From Flammeovirgaceae bacterium UBA5585 (GTDB lineage: Bacteria > Bacteroidota > Bacteroidia > Cytophagales > Cyclobacteriaceae): DNA of 64,000 bases. Each line of letters starts with the position of its first letter. Position 1 is the stretch's first letter. The notes beneath the pieces were generated by a model. The model was given only the letters and a program-made list of their open reading frames with translations. It searched no databases and had not been told where the DNA came from. This document shows, piece after piece, positions 45,691 through 53,968 of the stretch. The stretch covers positions 310,304 to 374,303 of the forward strand of contig DILT01000019.1 in the NCBI GenBank assembly GCA_002425185.1, written 5' to 3'. The position numbers and the translations under genes were made by a program.

Positions 45691-47028
45691 ATGACAACAA
45701 AATTACTTTTTGCCATTATTCTTTTTTGTTTTCCATCTATAGTCAGAGCGCAGAGTGAACCACTACCCACCAAAATATTGATACATGATGTCAACATCTT
45801 CAACGGTAAGGAAAACAAAATCACAAGAGGGAATATCCTTATTGAAGGAAACCTTATAAAAACAATTTCGGATAAACCCATTCCGATGGATAAAAGTAGT
45901 AACACGCAAATTATCAATGGAGCGAATAAATATGCGATACCCGGCTTAATCGATGTTCATGTACACCTGGTTTTTGGTTCACTTAGCATGCAGGAAATGA
46001 TGCAACCTGGGCTTGATCAGGAAAAAATTTTGGAAAAAGTAGCAGTACATGCCGAGCGTATGTTGATGCGGGGCTTTACAGCTGTAAGAGATGTTGGTGG
46101 TCCTGTATTTCCACTAAAAGCAGCTATTGACAATGGCCATGTAAAAGGTCCTCGAATATGGCCTTCCGGGGCTACCATCAGTCAGACATCAGGCCATGGC
46201 GATTTGCGGTCACCAACAGAAAAATCCAGACGATTCTTCGGCTCTGTTTCGCATGCTGAATTATATGGTGCTACGTTCATTGCAGACGGGCGCGATGAAG
46301 TGTTAACCGCAGTTAGGGAAAATCTGCGATATGGAGCAAGCCAGATAAAATTGATGGCAGGTGGCGGCACATCTTCTGCCTATGATCCGGTTGATGTAAC
46401 GCAATATACTTTTGATGAAATGAAAGCTGCCGTAGAAGCTGCCGAAGACTGGGGAACATATGTTACCGTTCATGCCTACACACCAAGAGCTGTTAAACGA
46501 GCCGTTGAGGCTGGCGTAAAATGCGTAGAGCATGGCCAGTTATTGGATGAAGCTACGCTGAAGTTGATGAAGAAAAAAGGGGTATGGTTAAGCTGTCAAA
46601 ACCTGGTGGACAGTACACCCGATATGGATCCGTTGCGCAAAGAAAAACGCAGACCTGTTATTGAAGGACAGGAAAAGATTTGGGTCTTGGCAAAAAAACT
46701 AAACATGAAACTGGCGTGGGGTACAGATTTTCTTTTTGAACCCGAACTGAACGAGCTACAAAATGAATATATCCTAAAGCTCAACAAGTGGTTTACACCC
46801 TTTGAGATTCTTAAAATGGTGACATTTGATAATGCACAATTGTTGGCGTTATCAGGTTTGCGTAGTCCTTATCCGGGTAAACTTGGTGTACTTGAAAACG
46901 GAGCATTAGCCGATTTAATTTTGGTCGATGGTAATCCACTTGAGCATATTGAATTGCTGGGGCAACCGGAGGACAAGTTTCATTTGATACTAAAAGACGG
47001 AAAAATTGTTAAAAGCAAGCTTAACTGA
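45691..47028 (+). CDS. Exported amidohydrolase-family metal enzyme (imidazolonepropionase/prolidase-like)
   Basis: A 445-residue protein with a signal peptide (LLFAIILFCFPSIVRAQ) and the metal-dependent amidohydrolase fold. Metal-ligand motifs are PGLIDVHVHLVFG, a lysine in SQIKLMAGGG (probably the bridging residue), VTVHAYTPRAVKRAVEAG, CVEHGQLLD and the final aspartate in LAWGTDFLF. Exported members of this group often hydrolyse dipeptides or cyclic amides; the substrate is not clear here. It is followed at 38 bases by the PsiE-like gene and may share a transcript with it. Confidence 0.85.
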   Translation: MTTKLLFAIILFCFPSIVRAQSEPLPTKILIHDVNIFNGKENKITRGNILIEGNLIKTISDKPIPMDKSSNTQIINGANKYAIPGLIDVHVHLVFGSLSMQEMMQPGLDQEKILEKVAVHAERMLMRGFTAVRDVGGPVFPLKAAIDNGHVKGPRIWPSGATISQTSGHGDLRSPTEKSRRFFGSVSHAELYGATFIADGRDEVLTAVRENLRYGASQIKLMAGGGTSSAYDPVDVTQYTFDEMKAAVEAAEDWGTYVTVHAYTPRAVKRAVEAGVKCVEHGQLLDEATLKLMKKKGVWLSCQNLVDSTPDMDPLRKEKRRPVIEGQEKIWVLAKKLNMKLAWGTDFLFEPELNELQNEYILKLNKWFTPFEILKMVTFDNAQLLALSGLRSPYPGKLGVLENGALADLILVDGNPLEHIELLGQPEDKFHLILKDGKIVKSKLN

Positions 47029-47066
47029 TAGGGTTGCGGAAAGTATTCTATAAAAGCTAAAATTTT

Positions 47067-47495
47067 ATGAGTCAGAATTTACTTAAAAGGATTGAATTGG
47101 GCGTACACTATCTGCTAACCATGATTATTCTGCTCTACATTGCTGTGGAAATAATAGAACTAATTTACCAGTTTGGCAGCGCACTGATTGTTTCAAATGC
47201 TGATAGCACCAGACTTTTAATTACCAAGGAGCAGACAGCGCAGGTATTGCCAGTATTTTTTAATATTCTCATTGCCCTTGGACTAATTCATACGTTTAGT
47301 ATCTATGTTAAGGAGCAAACAATTAAGGTGCAGGGCATTTTACTCATTGCCCTGATTTCGATGTGTCGGAAAATTTTCATTTTGGATATCGGCCATGCCG
47401 ATGGAATCAGCAACATGGGAATAGCCGCTATCATCATCGCGTTGGCGTTGGGATATTATTTAGTAAAGAGACCGGAAATTAATCAGGAAAAGTAA
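47067..47495 (+). CDS. PsiE-family small membrane protein
   Basis: A 142-residue protein with four predicted membrane helices: LLTMIILLYIAVEIIELIYQ, VLPVFFNILIALGLIHTFSI, a third through GILLIALISMC, and a fourth through AAIIIALALGYYL. The charged CRKIFILDIGHADG before the last helix is typical of the phosphate-starvation-inducible PsiE family. Function is unknown even in E. coli. It sits between an exported amidohydrolase and an exported NTF2-like protein. Confidence 0.75.
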   Translation: MSQNLLKRIELGVHYLLTMIILLYIAVEIIELIYQFGSALIVSNADSTRLLITKEQTAQVLPVFFNILIALGLIHTFSIYVKEQTIKVQGILLIALISMCRKIFILDIGHADGISNMGIAAIIIALALGYYLVKRPEINQEK

Positions 47496-47529
47496 AGCCC
47501 GAATCCTAACAATGTTCAATTGGCTGAAT

Positions 47530-48069
47530 ATGAAATATGTTTTTCTATCAATCTTTTCAGTCTTATTGATTGATCATGCTTTTGGGCAAACTAAGGAAAT
47601 TACTTTCACTACCCATTCATTCAAATCCATAAACACAACCGGACTAAGCAACTTCATCGGTGAGAAACAAAAACGATGGGTAAAAATTGATGACGTTGTT
47701 GTTGAAACCTCCAATATTGCTTTGACCCCGGTTGAAGAAACACTGGCCAGGGCCGAGTCGATGGAGATCAAGGCGGTGGTGAAACACGATACTGTTGCCT
47801 TAAAACGTATCTGGCTGCGGGACTTTACCTTTGATGAACAGCACAACAAGGTGCATCATGATCGTAATCTGTTGCCCCACTACCTTTCCTTGCATCGAAG
47901 AATTGAAAAAATTTTTGTGACAGGCGATCATGCCTATGTTTCAGGAACAGAATACGCTGTAGCGATAATGGAAGGCAGCCGGGTTGATTCACAGGTTGAA
48001 CGGAAATACTCCCATCTGTGGGTAAAGGAATTGTTCGGGTGGAAACTGGCCAGCAAGAGTTATAATTAA
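47530..48069 (+). CDS. Exported NTF2/SnoaL-like (DUF4440-type) protein
   Basis: About 179 residues with a signal peptide (YVFLSIFSVLLIDHAFGQ). One NTF2-like cone domain follows (about 70-178): EETLARAESMEIKAVVKHD, then LKRIWLRDFTFDEQHN and a final LWVKELFGWKLASKSY. Proteins of this fold act as small enzymes or binding modules; no catalytic residues stand out. The ATG at 47512 would add six residues before the signal peptide, so I prefer 47530. It follows the PsiE-like gene closely. Confidence 0.7.
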   Translation: MKYVFLSIFSVLLIDHAFGQTKEITFTTHSFKSINTTGLSNFIGEKQKRWVKIDDVVVETSNIALTPVEETLARAESMEIKAVVKHDTVALKRIWLRDFTFDEQHNKVHHDRNLLPHYLSLHRRIEKIFVTGDHAYVSGTEYAVAIMEGSRVDSQVERKYSHLWVKELFGWKLASKSYN

Positions 48070-48090
48070 GCAAATTTGTTCTGAACTATA

Positions 48091-48174
48091 TCAAAATTCA
48101 AAGTTCAAGGTTCCGAATTTAAAAGCTATCCAAAAATTCAGTTTGGTTAAATATTGAATTTTGAACGTTGAATT
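48091..48174. repeat. Imperfect inverted repeat, intergenic
   Basis: TCAAAATTCAAAGTTCAAGG (48091-48110) and TTGAATTTTGAACGTTGAAT (48154-48173) are imperfect inverted copies built of TTCAA and TTGAA units. The rest of the interval is AT-rich. It is another dispersed Bacteroidota-type intergenic element and may also separate the flanking transcripts. Confidence 0.45.
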
Positions 48175-48201
48175 AACTATTTTTGTAAAACCTTTACGCC
48201 C

Positions 48202-48702
48202 GTGGTGCGCAAATTCTTTCCGCTTGATAAGAATTATGTTCTAGAACAGGCCCAGCTGTCGCTGGAAAATTCCCTCCTCGAATACCTGGTAGATTATGTT
48301 AAAGTGCAGTACATGCTGCAACACAACCCCCTAGGCCTGGTGGACGAGACCATCCAACGCATTCAACAACATCAATCGAGCGATTTCACCAAACTCCACG
48401 ATTTTTACCTTACCCTGTCAGGGATATTCCGGTTCCGATATTACCACCACAACCAGCTTGAATTTATTTTTTCAGGCGAAGAACCCTTTGATCGCTACTG
48501 CCGGGAGTGGACTGAGGAGTTTAAAAAGTGGGTAAGAACCTTTTCGCAACACAACAACTTTATCATGGGTGTGCTCGAACTTACGGTGTTTTATCCGCAT
48601 GAAGCAGAAGCACAATTTATCGGTAACCGGCTCACCACATTTGCTGCACAGTTCTTCGAAGTTAAAATTCATCCGCAAAAAGGGATTATTAAGAGCGCCT
48701 GA
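48202..48702 (+). CDS. Hypothetical soluble protein with GTG start
   Basis: A protein of 166 residues that I do not recognise. It has no signal peptide and no membrane segment. It is rich in Gln, His, Phe and Tyr (QHQSSDFTKLHDFYLTLSG, FRYYHHNQLEFIFSG, YCREWTEEFKKWVRTF), probably alpha-helical, and ends in an amphipathic strand (FFEVKIHPQKGI). The start is one of two tandem GTG codons (48202 or 48205); no ATG is suitable. Codon use matches the neighbours, which supports a real gene. It converges on the PIN-domain toxin gene. Confidence 0.6.
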   Translation: MVRKFFPLDKNYVLEQAQLSLENSLLEYLVDYVKVQYMLQHNPLGLVDETIQRIQQHQSSDFTKLHDFYLTLSGIFRFRYYHHNQLEFIFSGEEPFDRYCREWTEEFKKWVRTFSQHNNFIMGVLELTVFYPHEAEAQFIGNRLTTFAAQFFEVKIHPQKGIIKSA

Positions 48703-49119
48703 TCAAAGTAAGTAGTGTTTCACGAATTGTTCAGCTGTCAGCACTTCAATCTTAGAAAAATAAAAATCATTTACATCTTCAGTAATAATGCAGGTACATT
48801 TTGCTTTCTTAGCCGCATAATATTCAACCCCATCTTCAAAATCATGAATTGCTTTGTCATTGGCGGCAAACAAAACAACTTCTTGATCAATAGTGGTGAC
48901 CTTAATTTTTTGGGTTAGCAACTTGATCTTTTGCTTCGCAAGGGATGCCCCACTCTTCTTTTCTGCAAAGTAGTATGCAATGGCCAAACATAATGGTGAT
49001 GTATACACGCTGAAATGTGAACCGCCTGCGAGGCTTAATACGCGTGCGCTATGTATAAAAAGTGGGTACTCCCTGTTAAAGACGGAGATTAATATGTTAG
49101 CATCCAAAAAAATGTTCAT
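48703..49119 (-). CDS. PIN-domain ribonuclease toxin (VapC-like)
   Basis: A 138-residue PIN-domain protein. The acidic active-site residues appear as NIFLDANILISVF (Asp at residue 6) and DFEDGVEYYAAKKAKC with ITEDVNDF near the end. PIN toxins cut RNA, often tRNA or rRNA, when freed from their antitoxin. Its start overlaps by 4 bases the stop of the DUF6364 gene, the standard order of antitoxin first. Confidence 0.85.
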   Translation of the reverse strand: MNIFLDANILISVFNREYPLFIHSARVLSLAGGSHFSVYTSPLCLAIAYYFAEKKSGASLAKQKIKLLTQKIKVTTIDQEVVLFAANDKAIHDFEDGVEYYAAKKAKCTCIITEDVNDFYFSKIEVLTAEQFVKHYLL

Positions 49120-49376
49120 TTTCTGGAAATGTGGAATTCTGACTTAGCGGCTTTGCGCGTGCGCTTATTGGTTTTGTACTCAAGCTCTCCTTCTGCCAAA
49201 TGTTGAACCCAATCGGCTACCGGCAGGTCTTCCAACTCCTGATACTTTGCGCTGGTTATTTTTTTATATAGAAGTTCAGTTAACCTAGAAAGGCTAATAT
49301 TATTTGATTCAGCAAATCGCTTGGCTTTCCGGATAACCTCTTGATCAAAACGAAGTGTAATCTTGGTGTCCATCAT
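49116..49376 (-). CDS. DUF6364-family antitoxin
   Basis: An 86-residue protein beginning MMDTKITLRFDQEVIRKAK (start at either of two adjacent ATG codons). It has a ribbon-helix-helix-like N-terminus and a basic tail (KTNKRTRKAAKSEF). DUF6364 proteins are the usual partners of PIN toxins in Bacteroidota. The RHH part would bind the operon promoter for autoregulation, and the C-terminal part would cap the toxin. The upstream 50 bases are AT-rich and contain short TATA/TATAT repeats that could hold the operator. Confidence 0.8.
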   Translation of the reverse strand: MMDTKITLRFDQEVIRKAKRFAESNNISLSRLTELLYKKITSAKYQELEDLPVADWVQHLAEGELEYKTNKRTRKAAKSEFHISRK

Positions 49377-49428
49377 TTTTTATTTTATACGTCACAAATA
49401 TAATATATATACGTACAAAATAAAACTA

Positions 49429-50826
49429 TCATATTCCTTTGAATAAATCAAAGCTTTCCAGATACTCTGGTACCACCACATTCCAACCCAATTCCTTTCG
49501 AATAGTATTGGCATACTCATCAATACCCGGGCTTTCACCGTGTATGGTAAACGTAACTTTTGGTTTGTCCTTAAAATTACCCAGCCATCGAAATAACTCA
49601 CCCTTATCGGCATGGCCGCTCATGGAGCTGATGTATTCAAGCTTACAATTAACCGGAACCTGTTCGCCAAAAATTTTAATGGTCTTCTCACCATCCAATA
49701 ATCGTCTTCCCCGGGTTCCCTCCGCCTGAAAGCCGGCTATCAGTACAGTGTCTTCTTTTCTGCGCAACCGGTGATACAAGTGATGCAGTATACGTCCACC
49801 GGTAAGCATGCCACTGGAAGAAATGATGATGGCGTTCTTCTTAATTTCATTCAACGATTTCGAGTGTTCATTGGACCGGACAAACACCACCATGTTGGTT
49901 TCCGCTTCGCGGGCAAATTCTTCCAGATTAAAACTTTCCTTCAAAAATTTTGGATGCTTGAAAAACAAATACGTAGATGAAATCGCCATCGGGCTGTCGA
50001 TGTACACGGGCACATCCGGAATTTTATCTTCCTTCATCAACTGCCGCATGTAATATAAAATACCTTGCGTTCGGCCTACGGCAAAGGCAGGGATCAACAA
50101 TACTCCCCCCCGATGAATTGTTTCATTTACGATGCGCACAAAATCATCGGTAGGATCATCGTAGGTATTTTCCTTATTGCCGTACGTTGACTCCACAAAA
50201 AGCACATCCGCTTGCTCAATAGCCGTTGGCGGGTGGAGCATGGCGCTGGTATACCGGCCGATGTCACCGGAAAATACAAGCTTTTTTTTCTGCGAATCCC
50301 CGGAAATAAAAACTTCGGTTATGGCAGAGCCCAGCAAGTGTCCCGCATCGTGATACATAATTTCTATCGTGTCGTGAATCCAGATGTGCTCATTGTAACC
50401 ATACGATTTCAGTAGCGGAAAAACTCTTTTCACATCTTCTTCTGTATACAAGGGTTTAGGATGCTCGTGTTTTGAATACCCCTTCTTCTCGGCAAACAAC
50501 GCTTCTTCTTCCTGCAGTTTGGCTGAATCAAGAAGTAAAATTTCCATCAAATCGGCTGTGGGGTGTGTGCAATAAATGGGGCCGCTAAAACCTTCTTTTA
50601 CGAGCTTTGGTAAATAGCCGATATGATCAATGTGTGCATGGCTGATCACTACGCATTGTATGGTGGACGGATCAACCGGAAATTCATCCCAGTTACGCAG
50701 ACGCAAGTCTTTTAGCCCTTGAAACAAACCGCAATCAAAAAGAAAACGGAAGTCACCCGCATCCACCAGGTAGCGCGAGCCGGTTACACTTCCTGCTGCT
50801 CCCAAAAATTTTACACGAACATCCAT
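49429..50826 (-). CDS. Beta-CASP metallo-beta-lactamase ribonuclease (RNA-specificity type)
   Basis: A 465-residue enzyme of the CPSF73/Ysh1-like bacterial group. The metallo-beta-lactamase zinc site is SHAHIDHIGYLPK (residues about 59-71), with further ligands in DAGHLLGSA and FSGDIGRY. A beta-CASP domain follows (VYIDSPMAISSTYLF), and then the RMMBL motif SSMSGHADKGELFRWL. These act as endo- or exoribonucleases. It lies 3 bases after the acylphosphatase gene and probably shares its transcript. Confidence 0.9.
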   Translation of the reverse strand: MDVRVKFLGAAGSVTGSRYLVDAGDFRFLFDCGLFQGLKDLRLRNWDEFPVDPSTIQCVVISHAHIDHIGYLPKLVKEGFSGPIYCTHPTADLMEILLLDSAKLQEEEALFAEKKGYSKHEHPKPLYTEEDVKRVFPLLKSYGYNEHIWIHDTIEIMYHDAGHLLGSAITEVFISGDSQKKKLVFSGDIGRYTSAMLHPPTAIEQADVLFVESTYGNKENTYDDPTDDFVRIVNETIHRGGVLLIPAFAVGRTQGILYYMRQLMKEDKIPDVPVYIDSPMAISSTYLFFKHPKFLKESFNLEEFAREAETNMVVFVRSNEHSKSLNEIKKNAIIISSSGMLTGGRILHHLYHRLRRKEDTVLIAGFQAEGTRGRRLLDGEKTIKIFGEQVPVNCKLEYISSMSGHADKGELFRWLGNFKDKPKVTFTIHGESPGIDEYANTIRKELGWNVVVPEYLESFDLFKGI

Positions 50827-50829
50827 AGA

Positions 50830-51102
50830 TTAGCGCGAAACCGAAAAGTCGGTAAAGTTCATGAATGTTGCTAACGATTCTACTTCAACCGCCTCTACCC
50901 GTGCGCGGGGAGGTCCGATTTTACACCAGGCAATCAGTTCATTTATTTTTTCTACATCACCTTCGGCCTCTATATAAACACTGCCGTCCGGTTCGTTGCG
51001 AACAAAACCTTTAACCCCTATTTGTTGGGCAGCCGAAACAGTGGAAGCTCTGAAGAACACACCCTGAACCTTTCCCCTTACGTAGATGGATACGCGCTTC
51101 AT
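50830..51102 (-). CDS. acyP: Acylphosphatase
   Basis: A 90-residue enzyme that hydrolyses acyl-phosphate bonds. Family motifs are YVRGKVQGVFFRAST with the catalytic arginine, and KGFVRNEPDGSVYIEAEG with the catalytic asparagine. I chose the ATG at 51102 (MKRVSIYVRG); the longer open frame to 51240 overlaps the gapN-like gene and adds unrelated sequence. It is 10 bases downstream of the gapN-like gene. That placement is suggestive, since acylphosphatase can hydrolyse 1,3-bisphosphoglycerate. Confidence 0.92.
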   Translation of the reverse strand: MKRVSIYVRGKVQGVFFRASTVSAAQQIGVKGFVRNEPDGSVYIEAEGDVEKINELIAWCKIGPPRARVEAVEVESLATFMNFTDFSVSR

Positions 51103-51112
51103 GAAGATGGCC

Positions 51113-52729
51113 TTACATAATATAATCTGTACTGAGAAACACAGATTCGCGATTGCGGATAATGGTGCTGATAATTTGCTTGTTGCCATCAGTAGCCTTT
51201 GTAGCCACCAACGTACGAATGGAAAACACACGCAAGGCATCGGCTACCGACAATGTCCCTTCGGCTGAATCCTTTCTGCCGTTGAATGGAAAGGTGTCGG
51301 GTCCACGTTGGCATTGTGTGTTTACGTTGATACGGCCCACCTGATTGGTGAACATATCAATGTAAGAGGCAATCTTTTTGCTGTCGCTACCAAAAATGCT
51401 AACCTGCTGACCAAAGTTTGAATTCACCACATACCGGATAGCTTCTTCATCCTTCTCAAAAGGAACAACAGGAATTATGGGACCAAATTGTTCTTCATGG
51501 TAGATTTTCATCTTTTCGTTTACCGGATAGAGTACAGCGGGATAAAAAAATGAGTTTAAAATTTCACCGCCCTGCTCGTTCATAACTTTGGCTCCGTGCC
51601 TTTTGGCATCCTCCATCAATCCACGCAAGTAATCAGTTTTGCCGGGCTCAGGTAAAGGTGTGAGTTGAATACCATTTTCCCACGGCATGCCCGGCTTAAG
51701 TTTGGCCACTTCGGCAGTAAACCGATTTATAAAATCATCTACAATACTTTTGTGAACGAATAGAATTTTCAAGGCGGTACACCGCTGCCCGTTAAAAGAG
51801 AGTGATCCTGCCACACATTCTGTTATGGTGCTGGCTAAATCAGCATCGGGCAAAACAATGGCCGGGTTTTTTGCATCTAATCCCAAAATTGATTTTAACC
51901 GGTGCGGCTTGGGATGAAGTCGTTTCAAATCATTTGCACCTTTATTGGTTCCGATAAAAGCAAACACATCAACTTTACCGGTTTCCATTAAAGCTCCAAC
52001 GGTATCGCGGCCCTTCCCGTAAATAATATTGACAACACCCGGAGGAAAACTTTCCTGGAACGCTTTTAACAAAGGACGAATCAACAACACGCCATACTTA
52101 GCCGGTTTAAACACCACTGTGTTACCCATGATCAATGCCGGTATTAAGGTGCTGAAGGTTTCATTCAAAGGGTAATTAAATGGACCCATGCATAGCGCTA
52201 CACCCAATGGCACGCGTCTGATCTGTGCCATAAAGCCTTGCTCTTCTACCAACTTGGCCGAGTTACGATCAAGCTCCTTTAATGCCTTAATGGTATCAAC
52301 AATGTAATCGCAGGTGCGGTCAAATTCCTTTTCTGAATCTTTAAGGGTTTTACCAATCTCCCACATAAGCAACTTCACCACCTCATCACGTTGCTCACGC
52401 ATAAGGGAAAGAAACTTTTCAATGTGTGCAATGCGATCTGCTACTGATAACGTGGGCCAAAGACCATGACCCAGATTATAGGCTTCAACCGCAGCATCAA
52501 GCGCTTGCAAGGCTTCAATGGAGGTAAGCAAAGGTGTTGCCCCTATTACCTTTTGCTTGTAGCTGTCATTATCCTTTACGTATACGGGGCTCTGAACTTT
52601 ATTTAGCACACCAGGCCAGTGCCTGAGTTCTCCGTTAATCAGGTATTCGCGTTGTTCAACATAGGAAACATCAAATTTCTCCGGGATAGAGGAAGCCTCC
52701 GGGAAAACATTATCAAACAAATTATTCAT
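51113..52729 (-). CDS. gapN: NADP-dependent non-phosphorylating glyceraldehyde-3-phosphate dehydrogenase (GapN-like)
   Basis: A 538-residue aldehyde dehydrogenase. The cofactor region is GPFNYPLNETFSTLIPAL, the catalytic cysteine is in LSFNGQRCTALKI, and the C-terminal QRGPDTFPFNGRKDSAEGT is characteristic of GapN-type enzymes. The enzyme oxidises glyceraldehyde-3-phosphate directly to 3-phosphoglycerate, making NADPH and bypassing ATP formation. The gene order deoC, gapN, acyP fits: DeoC releases acetaldehyde and glyceraldehyde-3-phosphate. The protein has an extra N-terminal segment of about 45 residues compared with typical members. Confidence 0.85.
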   Translation of the reverse strand: MNNLFDNVFPEASSIPEKFDVSYVEQREYLINGELRHWPGVLNKVQSPVYVKDNDSYKQKVIGATPLLTSIEALQALDAAVEAYNLGHGLWPTLSVADRIAHIEKFLSLMREQRDEVVKLLMWEIGKTLKDSEKEFDRTCDYIVDTIKALKELDRNSAKLVEEQGFMAQIRRVPLGVALCMGPFNYPLNETFSTLIPALIMGNTVVFKPAKYGVLLIRPLLKAFQESFPPGVVNIIYGKGRDTVGALMETGKVDVFAFIGTNKGANDLKRLHPKPHRLKSILGLDAKNPAIVLPDADLASTITECVAGSLSFNGQRCTALKILFVHKSIVDDFINRFTAEVAKLKPGMPWENGIQLTPLPEPGKTDYLRGLMEDAKRHGAKVMNEQGGEILNSFFYPAVLYPVNEKMKIYHEEQFGPIIPVVPFEKDEEAIRYVVNSNFGQQVSIFGSDSKKIASYIDMFTNQVGRINVNTQCQRGPDTFPFNGRKDSAEGTLSVADALRVFSIRTLVATKATDGNKQIISTIIRNRESVFLSTDYIM

Positions 52730-52738
52730 AGTTCTTTC

Positions 52739-53386
52739 TTAAGGGGTATTTACAATGGCTACTCCGGATGAAGTACCAAGCCGATCGGCTCCTGCATTAA
52801 TCATTTCTATTGCCTGTTCTTTTGTCTTGATTCCACCGGAGGCTTTAATGCCCACTTCCGGAGAAAGAACACTTCGCATTAAACGAATATGTTCAACCTT
52901 GGCACCTGCGGGCGCAAAGCCTGTGGAAGTTTTCACAATGTCTACTCCCGAATCAGCACAAAGTTTACACGCCTGGATAATTTCATCTCCTGAAAGATAC
53001 GCGGTTTCAATGATAATCTTAACAAGCTTTTGATGATCGTGACATAACTTGCTGCACTTGGCCAGTTCTATTTTAGTCCAGGGAATACCGGTTTTGAATG
53101 ATGTTACATTCCACACCACATCTACTTCGTCTGCACCGTTATCGATTGCACGCTTTATTTCATCAAGTTTTGTTTCGGTCATGTTATAGCCCAATGGAAA
53201 TCCGGCCACGGTAACAAGGGTAATTTTATTTTTTCCGATTTCGCGTTGGGCTCGTTTTACCCAAAAAGGTGGAACACAAATACCAAAAAATTTATACTGA
53301 ACGGCCTCCTCTACCAGCTTATCAATATCCCTGATGGTAAGCGTTGGTGACAGGTTGGTGTGTTCGATGTAATCAGCAAGGTTCAT
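52739..53386 (-). CDS. deoC: Deoxyribose-phosphate aldolase
   Basis: A 215-residue class I aldolase that splits 2-deoxyribose-5-phosphate into acetaldehyde and glyceraldehyde-3-phosphate. The TIM-barrel motifs are VAGFPLGYNMTETKLDEI, DEVDVVWNV, VDIVKTSTGF with the Schiff-base lysine, and VGIKASGGIKT with the second lysine. It lies 9 bases before the gapN-like gene, so its product could feed that enzyme directly. Confidence 0.94.
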   Translation of the reverse strand: MNLADYIEHTNLSPTLTIRDIDKLVEEAVQYKFFGICVPPFWVKRAQREIGKNKITLVTVAGFPLGYNMTETKLDEIKRAIDNGADEVDVVWNVTSFKTGIPWTKIELAKCSKLCHDHQKLVKIIIETAYLSGDEIIQACKLCADSGVDIVKTSTGFAPAGAKVEHIRLMRSVLSPEVGIKASGGIKTKEQAIEMINAGADRLGTSSGVAIVNTP

Positions 53387-53440
53387 TGCTGAAATTTACG
53401 CACGAAATTGATATTATTCAGTGTTCCTCTGAAGTCAGAA

Positions 53441-53510
53441 TTAACTTGGTCTGTGAGGACACAGACCAAGAAGTTAAGACAAAAATGGTTTCGACAGGCT
53501 CAACCTGAAA
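53441..53510. repeat. Intergenic hairpin plus adjacent repeat motif
   Basis: CTTGGTCTGTG (53445-53455) and CACAGACCAAG (53460-53470) form a perfect 11-bp stem with a 4-base loop, and TTAACTT/AAGTTAA at 53441-53447 and 53471-53477 offer a second register. Next to it, 53487-53510 holds GGTTTCGACAGGCTCAACC-type sequence. Both are types I associate with dispersed intergenic repeats in this phylum. The hairpin could also terminate transcription of the following gene. Confidence 0.55.
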
Positions 53511-53517
53511 AGGGCTT

Positions 53518-53877
53518 CTAATGGCGAATGCCACACTCTTTGCAGTATTTCATTTTCTCAACCGGGCGTCTCTTTGGTGGGCGCTTATGACCAAAATAGG
53601 TTGGATCAGAGTATTGGGGTTTCGATAATTCCTTTTCGGATTTGCGGTGCGCTTTCGCTACTTGATCCATGCGATCATAGAAGCGGTCGCGTGCATCGTA
53701 AGTAACTTTGTCGGAAGATTTTTTCTTTTGCGGTTCGTAGGTTCGCTTGGGATAATACGGTTCTACTGAACTTGGTTGGGCAGAAGGCGCTGCGGCATTC
53801 TTCTTCTTTTTTGAAGATTGGGCAAACCCCGGTAAAAGGCCTGCAACAATGAATACTAAAATCAACATCCTGCTCAT
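53518..53877 (-). CDS. Small exported basic protein of unknown function
   Basis: A 119-residue protein with a signal peptide (LILVFIVAGLLPGFAQ) and then a Lys/Pro/Ser-rich disordered region (KKKKNAAAPSAQPSSVEPYY). A charged helix follows (RFYDRMDQVAKAHRKSEKEL) and a short end KYCKECGIRH, which has a CxxC-like half zinc site. I do not recognise a family. It stands alone between intergenic repeats and a small secreted nuclease gene. Confidence 0.6.
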   Translation of the reverse strand: MSRMLILVFIVAGLLPGFAQSSKKKKNAAAPSAQPSSVEPYYPKRTYEPQKKKSSDKVTYDARDRFYDRMDQVAKAHRKSEKELSKPQYSDPTYFGHKRPPKRRPVEKMKYCKECGIRH

Positions 53878-53968
53878 AGCACAAAGATATTAACTGAAAG
53901 AACGTGTGAAAATTGTTCTATACTCCAGACTTCCGCTTAACGGTCAGGATTGCCAGTTGAATTGCAGG

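Noticed and set aside
49439..49729. Plus-strand open frame within the beta-CASP nuclease gene
   Set aside because: It lies wholly antisense to conserved RMMBL and beta-CASP motifs; a shadow frame.
51103..51240. Longer N-terminus of acylphosphatase
   Set aside because: The extension overlaps the end of the gapN-like gene and carries no acylphosphatase sequence; the family starts at the ATG at 51102.
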